A stretch of DNA of 64,000 bases, taken from Deinococcus yavapaiensis KR-236 (lineage in GTDB: Bacteria; Deinococcota; Deinococci; Deinococcales; Deinococcaceae). The stretch lies in assembly GCF_003217515.1 (NCBI RefSeq), contig NZ_QJSX01000013.1, positions 99,234 through 163,233 on the forward strand. Reading direction: 5' to 3'. The stretch's first letter is position 1; each line of letters opens with the position of its first letter. The notes below the pieces were generated by a model that saw only the letters and a list, made by a program, of their open reading frames with translations, was not told the DNA's origin and made no database searches. Of the stretch, positions 52,561 to 61,244 are shown one piece after another. The translations under genes were made by a program, and so were the position numbers.

Positions 52561-54498
52561 TCAGTTCGTGGGGTGTATCTGTTGCGCCAAGGATCGCAGC
52601 CGCGACGGCACGACCAATTGCTCGGCTTCGAAGCGTTCGGTGATGAGCTTCAGTTCCGCCAAGGCTTCCACACGCCCTTCGAGTTGCAGTGTCGCTTCCA
52701 CCAGGAATTCCGCGATGCCTTCATCGAACGGATCGACTTCCAGCAAGCGGCGCGACAAGTTCAAGGACTTGCGGTACTCCCCCTCGGCGCTCCAACGGCG
52801 CATGAGTTGCAGTCCCACCTTCATCAATGACCATTCCAAATGCGTTCGCTCCTTACTTGCCCACTCGGTCGTCGCGCTCGGCAGGAACGGACCGCCGTAC
52901 AACGAGAGGGCTTGTAAGAAGGCATTCTCGTCGAGCGTGCTGAGCCGTCGTTGAACGTCCCATACGTCCCACGAGAAGCGTACGCCGTCCACGCGCACGT
53001 CGTACGCCTCCGTTTCCTTGTCGAAGTGCATGTGCAAGCACGGCAGCGCGGCGTTGAACTCGTGCCGCGCGCGATGAAAGTAGTTCACGGAGCGCTTCGG
53101 GTCGTCGTCGGGCCACAACGCCAGCAGGACGTCCGCGCGGGACGCCCCCGGATGCCGTAACAGGAAGCACAGCAGCTCGAGGCTGCGGCGCATGCCGATG
53201 GGCACGTCGCGTCCGTCGGCGAGCACGCGTTGCCTGCCCAGCGACACCAGGCGCACGTGCAGCGGCGCCGTGATGCCTGCCGCACGGCGGTCATGCAAGA
53301 ACGGCGCGGCGAGTTCGTCCGTCGGGTGCGAGGCGAGGAAGTCCGTGACGCGCGGCAGCAAGTGCAGCTCGGGCAGCAAGGCCGCGCCATTCCCCATGAC
53401 ACCTCGTTCGTCCAGCGCGCGTTCGAGCGCGAGGCGCGCGTCGACATCGTGCCCGAGCGCGAAGTGGGCTTCGGCGGCGTGCACATCCACCCACGCCGCT
53501 TCCCGCGCGAGGTCCGCAGTCACGAACGCGGTGCGCGCCGCCGTGAACGCGTCGAGGGCGCGCGCCGCCTCACCGTCAAGAACGAGCGCCGCGCCGAGGC
53601 GCAAGTGCGTGGCGGCGTGTTCCACGTCCGTGGTGGCGAGGGCCGTGGCGCGCGCGATGAGGCGCCGCGCGTCGCGTGCGCGTCCTTGCGCCGTCACCAC
53701 GGACGCGTGCAACAGCGCCGCGTGCAATTCCACACCGACGTCGCCGCTCGCGCGCGCTTCACACGCGGCACGATCGAACGCGGCGGTCGCGTCCGTCCAG
53801 CGCAGACGGGCGCGGGCGACGCTGCCTCTCGCGTACCACAGCAGCGCCTGTGCTGCCGCGGTTTGAGACGTGAGCGTCTCGGCGATCGTGACATCCGCCT
53901 CCGCAGCGTCGTAGCGGCCGTCGTGCACGCGCGTCAAGGCGCGCACGAGGTGCACGTGCAACCGCCGTTCGGGAAGGGTGCGCGCTAAGGCCTCGTCGAG
54001 GTAATGCGCGGCGGGCGCCGAGGCGCCGCGTGAAGCGTACGCTTGGCCGAGCAGCAGCGCGACCGCGCCCGCCACGCCGCGCAGCGGGTCGTCGAACGCG
54101 GCGGCGTCGTGCCACGCGCGCTTCAGTGCGGCGAGCGCGTCGGGAACGCGGCGCAACGCGAGCAGGGTCGCGCCGAGCTCCCGCCAGGCGAGCACCCGGT
54201 CGAGCGTCTCGAGCGCGGGAATGTCGAGCAGGTCGAGGAGCGCGAGGGCGTCGCTCGGTTGCCCGAGGGCGCGCGTGACGGTCGCGAGTTCCACGCGCGC
54301 GGCTGCACTGCCGCGCGCGACGGCCCGCACCAGCACGTCGTGCGCGCGGAGGAGCTCGCCGAGCGCGTACAACGCGTACCCGCCCCAGCGTTCGTCGTCC
54401 GGCGTCGGGTGCGTCAGGTCGTCGAACGCTCGCGCGGCGTCCGCGGCGCGCCCGTCGAGCAACGCGAGCAGAAGCGGATGAAGCGGCGAGGCAGCCAT
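52561..54498 (-). CDS. SARP/BTAD-type transcriptional regulator with TPR-like N-terminus (645 aa)
   Basis: The ATG at 54498 gives MAASPLHPLLLALLDGRAAD; the longer frame overlaps the divergent peptide gene. Residues 1-380 are tandem helical repeats of TPR type (ARVELATVTRALGQPSDALA; ARAFDDLTHPTPDDER). Residues about 405-490 form an OmpR-like winged helix (VRLVSLGRQRVLADGRDVPI; RADVLLALWPDDDPKRSVNY). The last 140 residues form the bacterial transcriptional activation domain (WSAEGEYRKSLNLSRRLLEV). This is a reversed domain order compared with classic SARPs, as in several Deinococcus regulators. A TPR domain beside a secreted-peptide gene raises the possibility of peptide sensing. Confidence 0.83.
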   Translation of the reverse strand: MAASPLHPLLLALLDGRAADAARAFDDLTHPTPDDERWGGYALYALGELLRAHDVLVRAVARGSAAARVELATVTRALGQPSDALALLDLLDIPALETLDRVLAWRELGATLLALRRVPDALAALKRAWHDAAAFDDPLRGVAGAVALLLGQAYASRGASAPAAHYLDEALARTLPERRLHVHLVRALTRVHDGRYDAAEADVTIAETLTSQTAAAQALLWYARGSVARARLRWTDATAAFDRAACEARASGDVGVELHAALLHASVVTAQGRARDARRLIARATALATTDVEHAATHLRLGAALVLDGEAARALDAFTAARTAFVTADLAREAAWVDVHAAEAHFALGHDVDARLALERALDERGVMGNGAALLPELHLLPRVTDFLASHPTDELAAPFLHDRRAAGITAPLHVRLVSLGRQRVLADGRDVPIGMRRSLELLCFLLRHPGASRADVLLALWPDDDPKRSVNYFHRARHEFNAALPCLHMHFDKETEAYDVRVDGVRFSWDVWDVQRRLSTLDENAFLQALSLYGGPFLPSATTEWASKERTHLEWSLMKVGLQLMRRWSAEGEYRKSLNLSRRLLEVDPFDEGIAEFLVEATLQLEGRVEALAELKLITERFEAEQLVVPSRLRSLAQQIHPTN

Positions 54499-54610
54499 GA
54501 GCGTGCCCTTAGGATACTCTAGCGAGGCAGTAAGAGAACCTTGAAAATGCAGTGCGAAAGGGCTCAGCGCGGCACGGCTAACGTCAGGCACGCCTGGGAG
54601 GGCGTCGCTC

Positions 54611-54733
54611 ATGCGCAACAAACGACTCGCGTTGGTGTTCGGTTTGCTGTTGGCCTTGCTCGCTCCGAGCGTCGCGTACGCCGACCCGGGCAGCCTCGGC
54701 GGTGGCGGCATTCCGACCACGCCAAAGCCATAA
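54611..54733 (+). CDS. Putative secreted 40-residue peptide
   Basis: A short gene with gggaggg 9 nt before the ATG at 54611. The product starts MRNKRLALVFGLLLALLAPS and continues VAYADPGSLGGGG, ending IPTTPKP. The basic n-region, 15-residue hydrophobic core and VAYA cleavage site form a textbook signal peptide, leaving a 16-residue Gly/Pro-rich mature peptide (DPGSLGGGGIPTTPKP). It lies 113 bp from the divergent SARP/TPR gene. Such a layout is seen for peptide-signal/TPR-receptor pairs; this pairing is inference. It could instead be a minor secreted protein. Confidence 0.65.
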   Translation: MRNKRLALVFGLLLALLAPSVAYADPGSLGGGGIPTTPKP

Positions 54734-54888
54734 TGCCCACGGACAAAATGTAACGAATTCAACGACCGTGACTGAACGCTGGCAGAAGTCGAACATGAGT
54801 TTCGATGCCGTGCGTGACGGACGCCATGACTGGAAATCGACGTGCCATAACATGCCCGCGCTTTGCGCTGAGCATTTCAGGAGGCACA

Positions 54889-56550
54889 ATGCGACGAACA
54901 CGAAGCCAAGACGGCGTGACCCTCAAAGCGTACGCGGGTACCACGGGCGTCCTCCTCGCCTTCGACCTCGCCGAAACACGGCGTCCTGGCCTGCTTGGCT
55001 TCGCCGTACACCGAAGCGCCCCCGACGGCAGCGACCGCTGGTTGTCCGGGCAACTCGCCTTTCCGGGCCAAGCGCACGAACCTAGCGAAGCCCTCTCCAC
55101 GAACACCGCTCCGATCCAAGCGTTCCGCTGGGGTGACTACGCCGTGTACCCGAACCGCACGTACACCTACACCCTCCACCCCGTGTACGGGGTGCCTGGC
55201 GCGCTCGACGTGCGGCCCGGCCCGAGCGTCACTGTTACCACCCACCCGCAAGACGCTGGCGAGCACATCGTCACCTTCAACCGCGCCGCCGCCGCCAGCC
55301 AAGCCTTCGCGCGCCGCTTCCCTGGCATGGCCGACGATTTGCGCGCGCGCAAGAAGAACGGTCAAGTCGCCGTGCTGCCCGCCGAAGCGCTCGCGTGGCT
55401 CAGTCGCGGCGCGCTCGAACAGATCGAGCGGTTCATCGACGCGGCCCTCGACGACACGTGGAGCCTCGACATCGCCATTTACGAGTACGAACTGCAACCC
55501 ATCGTGCACGCCGTCGAACGCGCCCTGCGGCGTCGCGTGAACGTCCGCATCGTCTACCACGCCAAGAACGGCGACGACGCGACCACCGAGAACGAAGAGC
55601 ATCTCACGCGCGTGCCAGACGGCGCGAAGCGGGGGCGCGTCACGTCCAGCATTCACCATCACAAGTTCATGGTGCGCGGCCGCATCATCGACGGGGTGCG
55701 CACACCGCACGCGGTCTTGTGCGGCAGCACGAACTTCACGGAGAACGGCGTGTACCGTCAAGCGAACGTCGTGCACGTCGCGCAGTCTCCGCAAATCGCT
55801 TGGTCGTACCAAGGCGTGTTCGACGTGCTGTTTTCCGGCGCTGACCCCAAAGCGACGCGCGCGTACATCGACGCGCACAACAAGCTGCCGGACGCGTGGG
55901 GTGAGTGCTTCGCGGGCTTTTCCCCCAGAAGGGGCGGCGCGGACCTCGACGCGTTCGCGCGCTTGATCGGGGAGGCGCGGCGGGATGTGCTGTTCTGCAC
56001 GGCCTTCGACCTCGATCGGCGGATCGTCGCCGCCTTGTGGGGACAGAAGAACGACGACGTCCTGCGTCTTGGCGTGCAAAACCGTGCGCAAGACGTGCAA
56101 GACATCATCGGCACGAACCGCGACCGAGGCCGGCAGTTCGTCGCGACGGCCCTGCTGCCCGAAGGCCTCGAGCGGTTCTTTAAAGAAGACACGGCTGGGC
56201 AGGCGGGCAACATCCTCATTCACACGAAGTTGATCGTGCTCGACTTCACGAGCGATCAGCCAACGGTGATCAGCGGCAGCCACAACTTTTCGAAGAATGC
56301 CAGCGCGAACAACGACGAGAACTACCTGGTGTTGCGCGGCAACACGGACGTCGCAGACATGTACGGCTGCGAGTTGCTGCGCGTGTACGACCACTACCGC
56401 TTCCGCTACCTCATCAGTCAAGCTGCGAAGGCAGGGCCCGTTGCGCCCCGGACGTTAAAAGCGGACGATTCGTGGACGAACGAGTACTTCGGCGAGGACG
56501 CGCAACGCACCCTCGACCGACGACGCTTCGCGGGCAAGGAGGGCGTATGA
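54889..56550 (+). CDS. Phospholipase D-like protein with two HKD motifs (553 aa)
   Basis: ATG at 54889 with caggagg. Residues 1-130 form a beta-sandwich-like domain (fibronectin type III-like). Two HKD motifs follow: SIHHHKFMVRGRI with GSTNFTENG (about residue 256), and ILIHTKLIVLDF with GSHNFSKNASANND (about residue 444). Two HxK motifs in one chain make one active site, as in PLD, cardiolipin synthases and PLD nucleases. Substrate cannot be decided: lipid is favoured by the patatin partner, DNA cannot be excluded. The stop overlaps the next ATG (ATGA), so the two are co-translated. Confidence 0.85.
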   Translation: MRRTRSQDGVTLKAYAGTTGVLLAFDLAETRRPGLLGFAVHRSAPDGSDRWLSGQLAFPGQAHEPSEALSTNTAPIQAFRWGDYAVYPNRTYTYTLHPVYGVPGALDVRPGPSVTVTTHPQDAGEHIVTFNRAAAASQAFARRFPGMADDLRARKKNGQVAVLPAEALAWLSRGALEQIERFIDAALDDTWSLDIAIYEYELQPIVHAVERALRRRVNVRIVYHAKNGDDATTENEEHLTRVPDGAKRGRVTSSIHHHKFMVRGRIIDGVRTPHAVLCGSTNFTENGVYRQANVVHVAQSPQIAWSYQGVFDVLFSGADPKATRAYIDAHNKLPDAWGECFAGFSPRRGGADLDAFARLIGEARRDVLFCTAFDLDRRIVAALWGQKNDDVLRLGVQNRAQDVQDIIGTNRDRGRQFVATALLPEGLERFFKEDTAGQAGNILIHTKLIVLDFTSDQPTVISGSHNFSKNASANNDENYLVLRGNTDVADMYGCELLRVYDHYRFRYLISQAAKAGPVAPRTLKADDSWTNEYFGEDAQRTLDRRRFAGKEGV

Positions 56551-58325
56551 CGCCATCGGTGAATCCGACACTCGAGTGCAACCTCGTGTTGGAGGGCGGC
56601 GTGACGAGCGGCGTGGTGTACCCGTCGCTCGTCGAGGAACTCGCGCGCACGTACCGCCTTCGCTGCGTGGGCGGCACGTCGGCTGGCGCGATCGCCGCGA
56701 GCCTCGCGGCGGCTGCCGAACTCGGACGGCAAACAGGGCAAGGGGGCTTCGCGCGGTTGCTGAACGCCGCCGATTGGCTCGCGACATCCGAAGTGCAGGG
56801 TGGACCGTTGAATTTGCAGCGACTCTTTCAACCACAGGCAACAACAGCCGCGACCTTCGAGCTTCTTTCGAGGGCGAACGACGAGAACCGCGCGTGGACG
56901 CTTCCGCTTGAAGTGATGCGGCGTCAACCCCTCGCGGCCCTCGCGGGAAGCGTTCCCGGCGTGGCGTTGCTACGCTCGTCGTGGCGAACGCGCGACGTAG
57001 GCGGGCTGCTGTGGAGTTCGGGCGTGGCCCTCGCGGGCGGCGTACTGGGCGCGCTGCTTGCCAGGGCGAGCGACGCCAAGCGCGCCTTCGAAGATAACCA
57101 CTTCGGGTTGTGTAACGGCTTCACGGGCGGGGTGCCGTCGAGCGTGCCGCCGCTTTCGGCGTGGCTGACCGACATGCTCGACAATGTTGCGGGCCGCGAC
57201 GTGAACGGCGAACCGTTGACATTCCAAGACCTTCTTGGTGAGGGCGTGGACTTGCAGATGATCACGACATGCCTCGCGCACGGCCGACCGTACCGCCTGC
57301 CGTTCGCGCACAGCGACCGCTTTTACTTCAACGAGCGCGAGTTCCGCGCGTTGTTTCCAACGCGCGTCGTGAACTTCATGATGCGACACCCACGCCCTGT
57401 GAAGTCCGGCGATGTCGCGTCCGCGCGGCGCCGAGGGTTCTTCGCGGCGCGCGGCGTCTTCCCGCTGCCTTCCGCCGAGTTGCTGCCGGTGGTGGTCGCG
57501 GTGCGGCTCAGCTTGAGCTTCCCAGGGTTGATCAGCGCCGTACCGTTGTACGGCGCCGACTTCACGCAGACCGCCAGTCCGATGGGTGATCGCGAGCCGA
57601 AACGCGCGTACTTCTCAGACGGGGGGCTCACGAGCAACTTCCCAGTACACTTGTTCGACCCGCCGCTGCCGGAACGGCCGACGTTCGCGGTGAACTTAAG
57701 ACCATACCCGGACGGTCGCCAGCCGCACGAGGACGAGGCGCAGAACGTGTGGATGCCCGAAGGCAACAACAAAGGTATCCAGCCGACGTGGACGACCGTC
57801 GAGGGCCTACCAGAATTCACGGTGAACCTCGTGGACACGGCGCGTAATTGGAACGACGGCGTGTACGTGCAAGCGCCAAGTTATCGCGACCGGATGGTGC
57901 ACGTGTTCATGTCGAAACACGAAGGCGGCTTGAACCTCGGCATGACGGCTGAGACGGTGCGCAAGCTCATGGCGCGTGGTCGCGCGGCTGGAACGCTGGC
58001 GGTGCAGCGCTTCGAAGCGCAAGGAGGGTGGAATCGTCACCGCCGAGCGCGTCTCGTCACGTTAATGGCGGCGATCGAAGAGTTCGCGAGTGCTTTCCAA
58101 AAAGAGTATGACCGGGAACTCGAAGCAGACGCGCGGTCTTGGCTTGACGTCGCAGCAAGTGCCGACCTCGGATACCGCTTGTCGCAAAGTCAGCAGAAGA
58201 CGCTGATGACGTTGATCAACACCCTCAAGGATGCAGCAATGAGTTCGGACACATCAGGAGGCACGCTGCAGGACAAGCGTACGCCGCGACCTCGATTGGC
58301 GTTAAAGCTTCGGCCTGAGGTGTAA
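56547..58325 (+). CDS. Patatin-like phospholipase (592 aa)
   Basis: Coupled to the PLD gene. The oxyanion loop LVLEGGVTSGVVYPSLVEEL, the nucleophile elbow GGTSAGAIAA (GxSxG, about residue 47) and the dyad Asp in YFSDGGLTSNFPVHLF (DGG, about residue 357) are all present, so the enzyme should be active as a lipid acyl hydrolase. A hydrophobic segment (GVALAGGVLGALLARA, about 160-175) may dip into membrane. The long insert and 130-residue helical C-terminus are not typical of plain patatins. The PLD-patatin pair could be a lipid-attacking effector set (defence or interbacterial) or a membrane-turnover unit. Confidence 0.88.
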   Translation: MTPSVNPTLECNLVLEGGVTSGVVYPSLVEELARTYRLRCVGGTSAGAIAASLAAAAELGRQTGQGGFARLLNAADWLATSEVQGGPLNLQRLFQPQATTAATFELLSRANDENRAWTLPLEVMRRQPLAALAGSVPGVALLRSSWRTRDVGGLLWSSGVALAGGVLGALLARASDAKRAFEDNHFGLCNGFTGGVPSSVPPLSAWLTDMLDNVAGRDVNGEPLTFQDLLGEGVDLQMITTCLAHGRPYRLPFAHSDRFYFNEREFRALFPTRVVNFMMRHPRPVKSGDVASARRRGFFAARGVFPLPSAELLPVVVAVRLSLSFPGLISAVPLYGADFTQTASPMGDREPKRAYFSDGGLTSNFPVHLFDPPLPERPTFAVNLRPYPDGRQPHEDEAQNVWMPEGNNKGIQPTWTTVEGLPEFTVNLVDTARNWNDGVYVQAPSYRDRMVHVFMSKHEGGLNLGMTAETVRKLMARGRAAGTLAVQRFEAQGGWNRHRRARLVTLMAAIEEFASAFQKEYDRELEADARSWLDVAASADLGYRLSQSQQKTLMTLINTLKDAAMSSDTSGGTLQDKRTPRPRLALKLRPEV

Positions 58326-58374
58326 CGTCACGCGTCACGGTGGAGTGACGCCTTTGCCTGTTGTAGGAGGTTTG

Positions 58375-58668
58375 ATGATAGTGAACCGATGGGGTTTCTT
58401 CGCGACGCTCGCGTTCGTTTTTTTATTCCGCTTCGTTCCAGACATCGAACTTGGTACGGGTATCGTGTTGCAATCGAATGACGAATCATCAATCGTACAA
58501 ACGATCAATCAATTGGGAGGCCTCAAGTTTTTGTTCACCATGGTCATCAGCCTTATCGTCCTCGTCAGCTCGTTGTTCGTCGTTCTGTCCAAACGGTACC
58601 CTGCAGACGCTCAGAAGTGGGCGTTTGGTTCTCTGGGCACCGTGATCGGCTACTGGCTCGCGAAGTAA
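58375..58668 (+). CDS. Small integral membrane protein (97 aa)
   Basis: The ATG at 58375 has taggagg in front. The product has two membrane helices: RWGFFATLAFVFLFRFVPDI at the N-terminus and FLFTMVISLIVLVSSLFVV in the middle. A short loop (residues 25-45) and a basic tail with a possible third amphipathic helix (WAFGSLGTVIGYWLAK) complete it. It lies 49 bp after the patatin gene, with a weak 7-bp hairpin between them, so it may belong to the phospholipase operon. A two-helix protein next to membrane-lipid hydrolases could be a holin-like or protective partner; this is inference. Confidence 0.65.
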   Translation: MIVNRWGFFATLAFVFLFRFVPDIELGTGIVLQSNDESSIVQTINQLGGLKFLFTMVISLIVLVSSLFVVLSKRYPADAQKWAFGSLGTVIGYWLAK

Positions 58669-58807
58669 CACATCGAAAAGAAGTGGGTTGCACTCGAAGT
58701 CAAAGTCGTCGAAGGTGTGACAACGACTTGATCGCGCGGCGTCGGTACGATCGTTCCCCTCGCGTTGATGCTCGCTCTTAGCCTCACCATCCACGATAGG
58801 AGGAATC

Positions 58808-59503
58808 ATGCCGCTCACGCAGTACGGTGTGCTCGTCGGTCAACTCGATCACTTCGAACGAGACGCGCGCGAACAAGGGCAGTACGGACGGTACTTTCAC
58901 GGGCACGTGTTCGTGCGCGCGCAAGGCGTCGTGCATCGCTGCGCCGTGGACGTCGCCACGCCGAACGGCGTCGGCGTGTACTACCGTCGGCCCGTCGGCT
59001 TGTCCCGCGCTCGATTTCAAGGGGTGCTGACCCTCGGTGAGGGCTTCCACCCTTTGCCGTCCACGCCCGTGTCGGGCGCGCTCGACTACCTTCGCAGCCC
59101 TTTTTTGCGCGCCAGTTCCTTTCAGGCACTTGTCCCGATCGGCTCGAACGGCACGCTTGCCGCAGGGGCCATCGAGCGGGCGCTCGCGCTGCTCGGCTTG
59201 CCCTTTAGCGCGTGGGTGCTGAGCAACGGTGACAACGCCCTCAACGCCATGGAAGCGACGGTCGCCGGCGCGGCGCGGGTGTTCGTGTTCGGCGAACGCT
59301 TCGCCAACCCAGGCGGTGCGCAAGGCGTGCATGACATTCACCAGAATCAAGGGGATCCAGCGGGTTCCAGATGGTGGGCGTCGAACGGCATTTGGCAAGA
59401 TGGCGGGATCGTGGTGGAGCGCACGGATGGTCGCTTGAGCGCGTTCTTGTCTCGCTTCGCCACCCAAGCGACGCGTACGGACGATCAAGGCCACCCACGC
59501 TGA
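58808..59503 (+). CDS. DUF2278 (YukJ-like) family protein (231 aa)
   Basis: ATG at 58808 after aggagg. Family markers are present: LTQYGVLVGQLDHFERDARE at the start, GALDYLRSPF in the middle, RVFVFGERF, and the C-terminal GVHDIHQNQGD with NGIWQDGGIVVE. DUF2278 proteins have no established function. The family HDIHxNQG motif looks like a metal-binding or catalytic site. Length is normal. It lies between a small membrane protein and a transporter binding protein, with no overlaps, so co-function is uncertain. Confidence 0.82.
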   Translation: MPLTQYGVLVGQLDHFERDAREQGQYGRYFHGHVFVRAQGVVHRCAVDVATPNGVGVYYRRPVGLSRARFQGVLTLGEGFHPLPSTPVSGALDYLRSPFLRASSFQALVPIGSNGTLAAGAIERALALLGLPFSAWVLSNGDNALNAMEATVAGAARVFVFGERFANPGGAQGVHDIHQNQGDPAGSRWWASNGIWQDGGIVVERTDGRLSAFLSRFATQATRTDDQGHPR

Positions 59504-59538
59504 GTCAGTGATGCTGTCACGACGTCGAGGAGGACGAC

Positions 59539-61218
59539 ATGAGCTCAGCCAATTCATCGCTGCTGTTGACAAACGACCTTTGCTTGGGGCGAGAGCACGA
59601 GTCCCAGCGGCATTTCACGAAGGCGTTCGCACGGTCATGCTCGGTCCTGTTGGTCCTTGCAGGCTTCACGCTGCCATCCCAAGTGGGCGCGGCCACGCTC
59701 GTGTACGGCTCGGGCGGCGAACCCTTCAACCTCGAGGGCGGCAACGTCTCGGACGGCAACTCCGTCATCGTCCACCGCCAAATCTACGACTACCTCGTCG
59801 GGTTGAAGCCCGGCGGCGTCGACTTGGTGCCAGCGCTCGCCACCTCCTGGAATTCGAACAACGCCGCCACCGTGTGGACGTTCACCTTGCGCCGCGACGT
59901 GAAATTCCACGACGGTACGGCCGTGAACGCGGACGCGATCCTGTTCAACTTCAACCGCTGGTGGGATCCTAAGGACCAGTACGGCTTCCGCAATCAAGGG
60001 CGGACCTACGAGTCCTTCGGCGAGCAGTTCGGCGGCTTCAAGGGCGAAAGGAACAGCCTCGTGAAGAGCGCGGAGAAGGTCAACGACTACACCATCCGCT
60101 TCACCTTGACGCAAGCCGTGCCCGCCTTCCCGAACCTCCTGGCGCAAGGCTACTTCGGCATTGCCTCCCCGAAGGCCATTCGTGATCAAGGCGCCAAGTA
60201 CGGCACGCCCGCCGGCGTCGCGGTCGGGTCGGGTCCGTTCAAGTTCGAAAGCTGGCGGGCCGGGGATCGTGTCGTCCTCAGCGCCAACAAGACGTACTGG
60301 GGCGCGAAGCCGAAGGTCGACGAACTCGTCTTCCGTTTCATCCGCGAACCCAGCGCGCGCCTCAACGAGCTCAAGGCGGGCACCATCGACTTCACCGTCG
60401 ACCTCGCGCCGGACAACCTCGCGGCGGTTCGTGCGGACAAGAACCTTCGCGCGGTCCTCAAGCCCTCGTTCAACGTCGGCTTCCTGAGCCTCAACGTCCG
60501 CAACGAGAACCTCAAGAACGCCAAGGTGCGCGAAGCGATCTCCATGGCCATCAACCGCGATGCGCTCGTGAAATCCTTCTACGGGGAATTGGGGTCCACG
60601 AGCACCTCGTTGCTCCCCGAAGCGTTGTCTTGGGCGAACAGCAGCAAAGTCCCCGAGAAGTACCCGTTCGACCGCGAAAGGGCGAAGCGATTGCTTGCCG
60701 ACGCGGGCTACCCGAACGGCTTCAGCCTCGACTTGTGGTACATGCCCGTCTCGCGCCCGTACTTCCCGATGCCCAAGCCCATCGCCGAAGCGATGGCCGC
60801 CGACCTCAGCGCCATCGGCATCAAGGTCAACCTCAAGACCAAGGACTGGGCGCAGTACCTCGTCGACCGCAACCAAGCGCCCGGCTTCGACATGTACATG
60901 ATCGGCTGGACGGGCAACTACGGCGATCCCGACGACTTCTACAGCGCGTACTACGGCTCCGCGAACGCCACAGCGGACACGGGCTTCAACCCCACCAACA
61001 TCGCGCAGCTTCTGGACCGCGCTCGTTTGGCGACCACGCAAGCCGACAAGGCCAAGCTGTACGCGCAAGTCCACGAGCGCACGTACGAAGCGTACGTGCG
61101 CCTCGTTTTGGTGCACTCGCGTCCGCTCGCCGCCGCCCGCACGTACGTCAAGGGCTGGGTGCCCTCGCTGCTCGGCAGCGAACCGTTCAACACCATCAGC
61201 GTCGAAGGCAAGCGCTAA
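59539..61218 (+). CDS. ABC transporter family 5 substrate-binding protein, peptide/nickel type (559 aa)
   Basis: The ATG at 59539 has aggagg in front. It gives an unusually long pre-sequence of about 40 residues before a typical export signal (FARSCSVLLVLAGFTLPSQV, ending VGA). The mature protein begins ATLVYGSGGEPFNLEGGNVS. Family signatures include LATSWNSNNAATVWTFTLRR, VKFHDGTAVNADAILFNFNR, VGSGPFKFESWRAGDRVVLS and FNVGFLSLNVRNENLKNAKV. It delivers a peptide or related solute to a permease, but no permease or ATPase gene is adjacent in the window. It may therefore serve a transporter encoded elsewhere. Confidence 0.9.
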   Translation: MSSANSSLLLTNDLCLGREHESQRHFTKAFARSCSVLLVLAGFTLPSQVGAATLVYGSGGEPFNLEGGNVSDGNSVIVHRQIYDYLVGLKPGGVDLVPALATSWNSNNAATVWTFTLRRDVKFHDGTAVNADAILFNFNRWWDPKDQYGFRNQGRTYESFGEQFGGFKGERNSLVKSAEKVNDYTIRFTLTQAVPAFPNLLAQGYFGIASPKAIRDQGAKYGTPAGVAVGSGPFKFESWRAGDRVVLSANKTYWGAKPKVDELVFRFIREPSARLNELKAGTIDFTVDLAPDNLAAVRADKNLRAVLKPSFNVGFLSLNVRNENLKNAKVREAISMAINRDALVKSFYGELGSTSTSLLPEALSWANSSKVPEKYPFDRERAKRLLADAGYPNGFSLDLWYMPVSRPYFPMPKPIAEAMAADLSAIGIKVNLKTKDWAQYLVDRNQAPGFDMYMIGWTGNYGDPDDFYSAYYGSANATADTGFNPTNIAQLLDRARLATTQADKAKLYAQVHERTYEAYVRLVLVHSRPLAAARTYVKGWVPSLLGSEPFNTISVEGKR

Positions 61219-61244
61219 CGGCGACGCCGTATCAGGAGGTTCGT

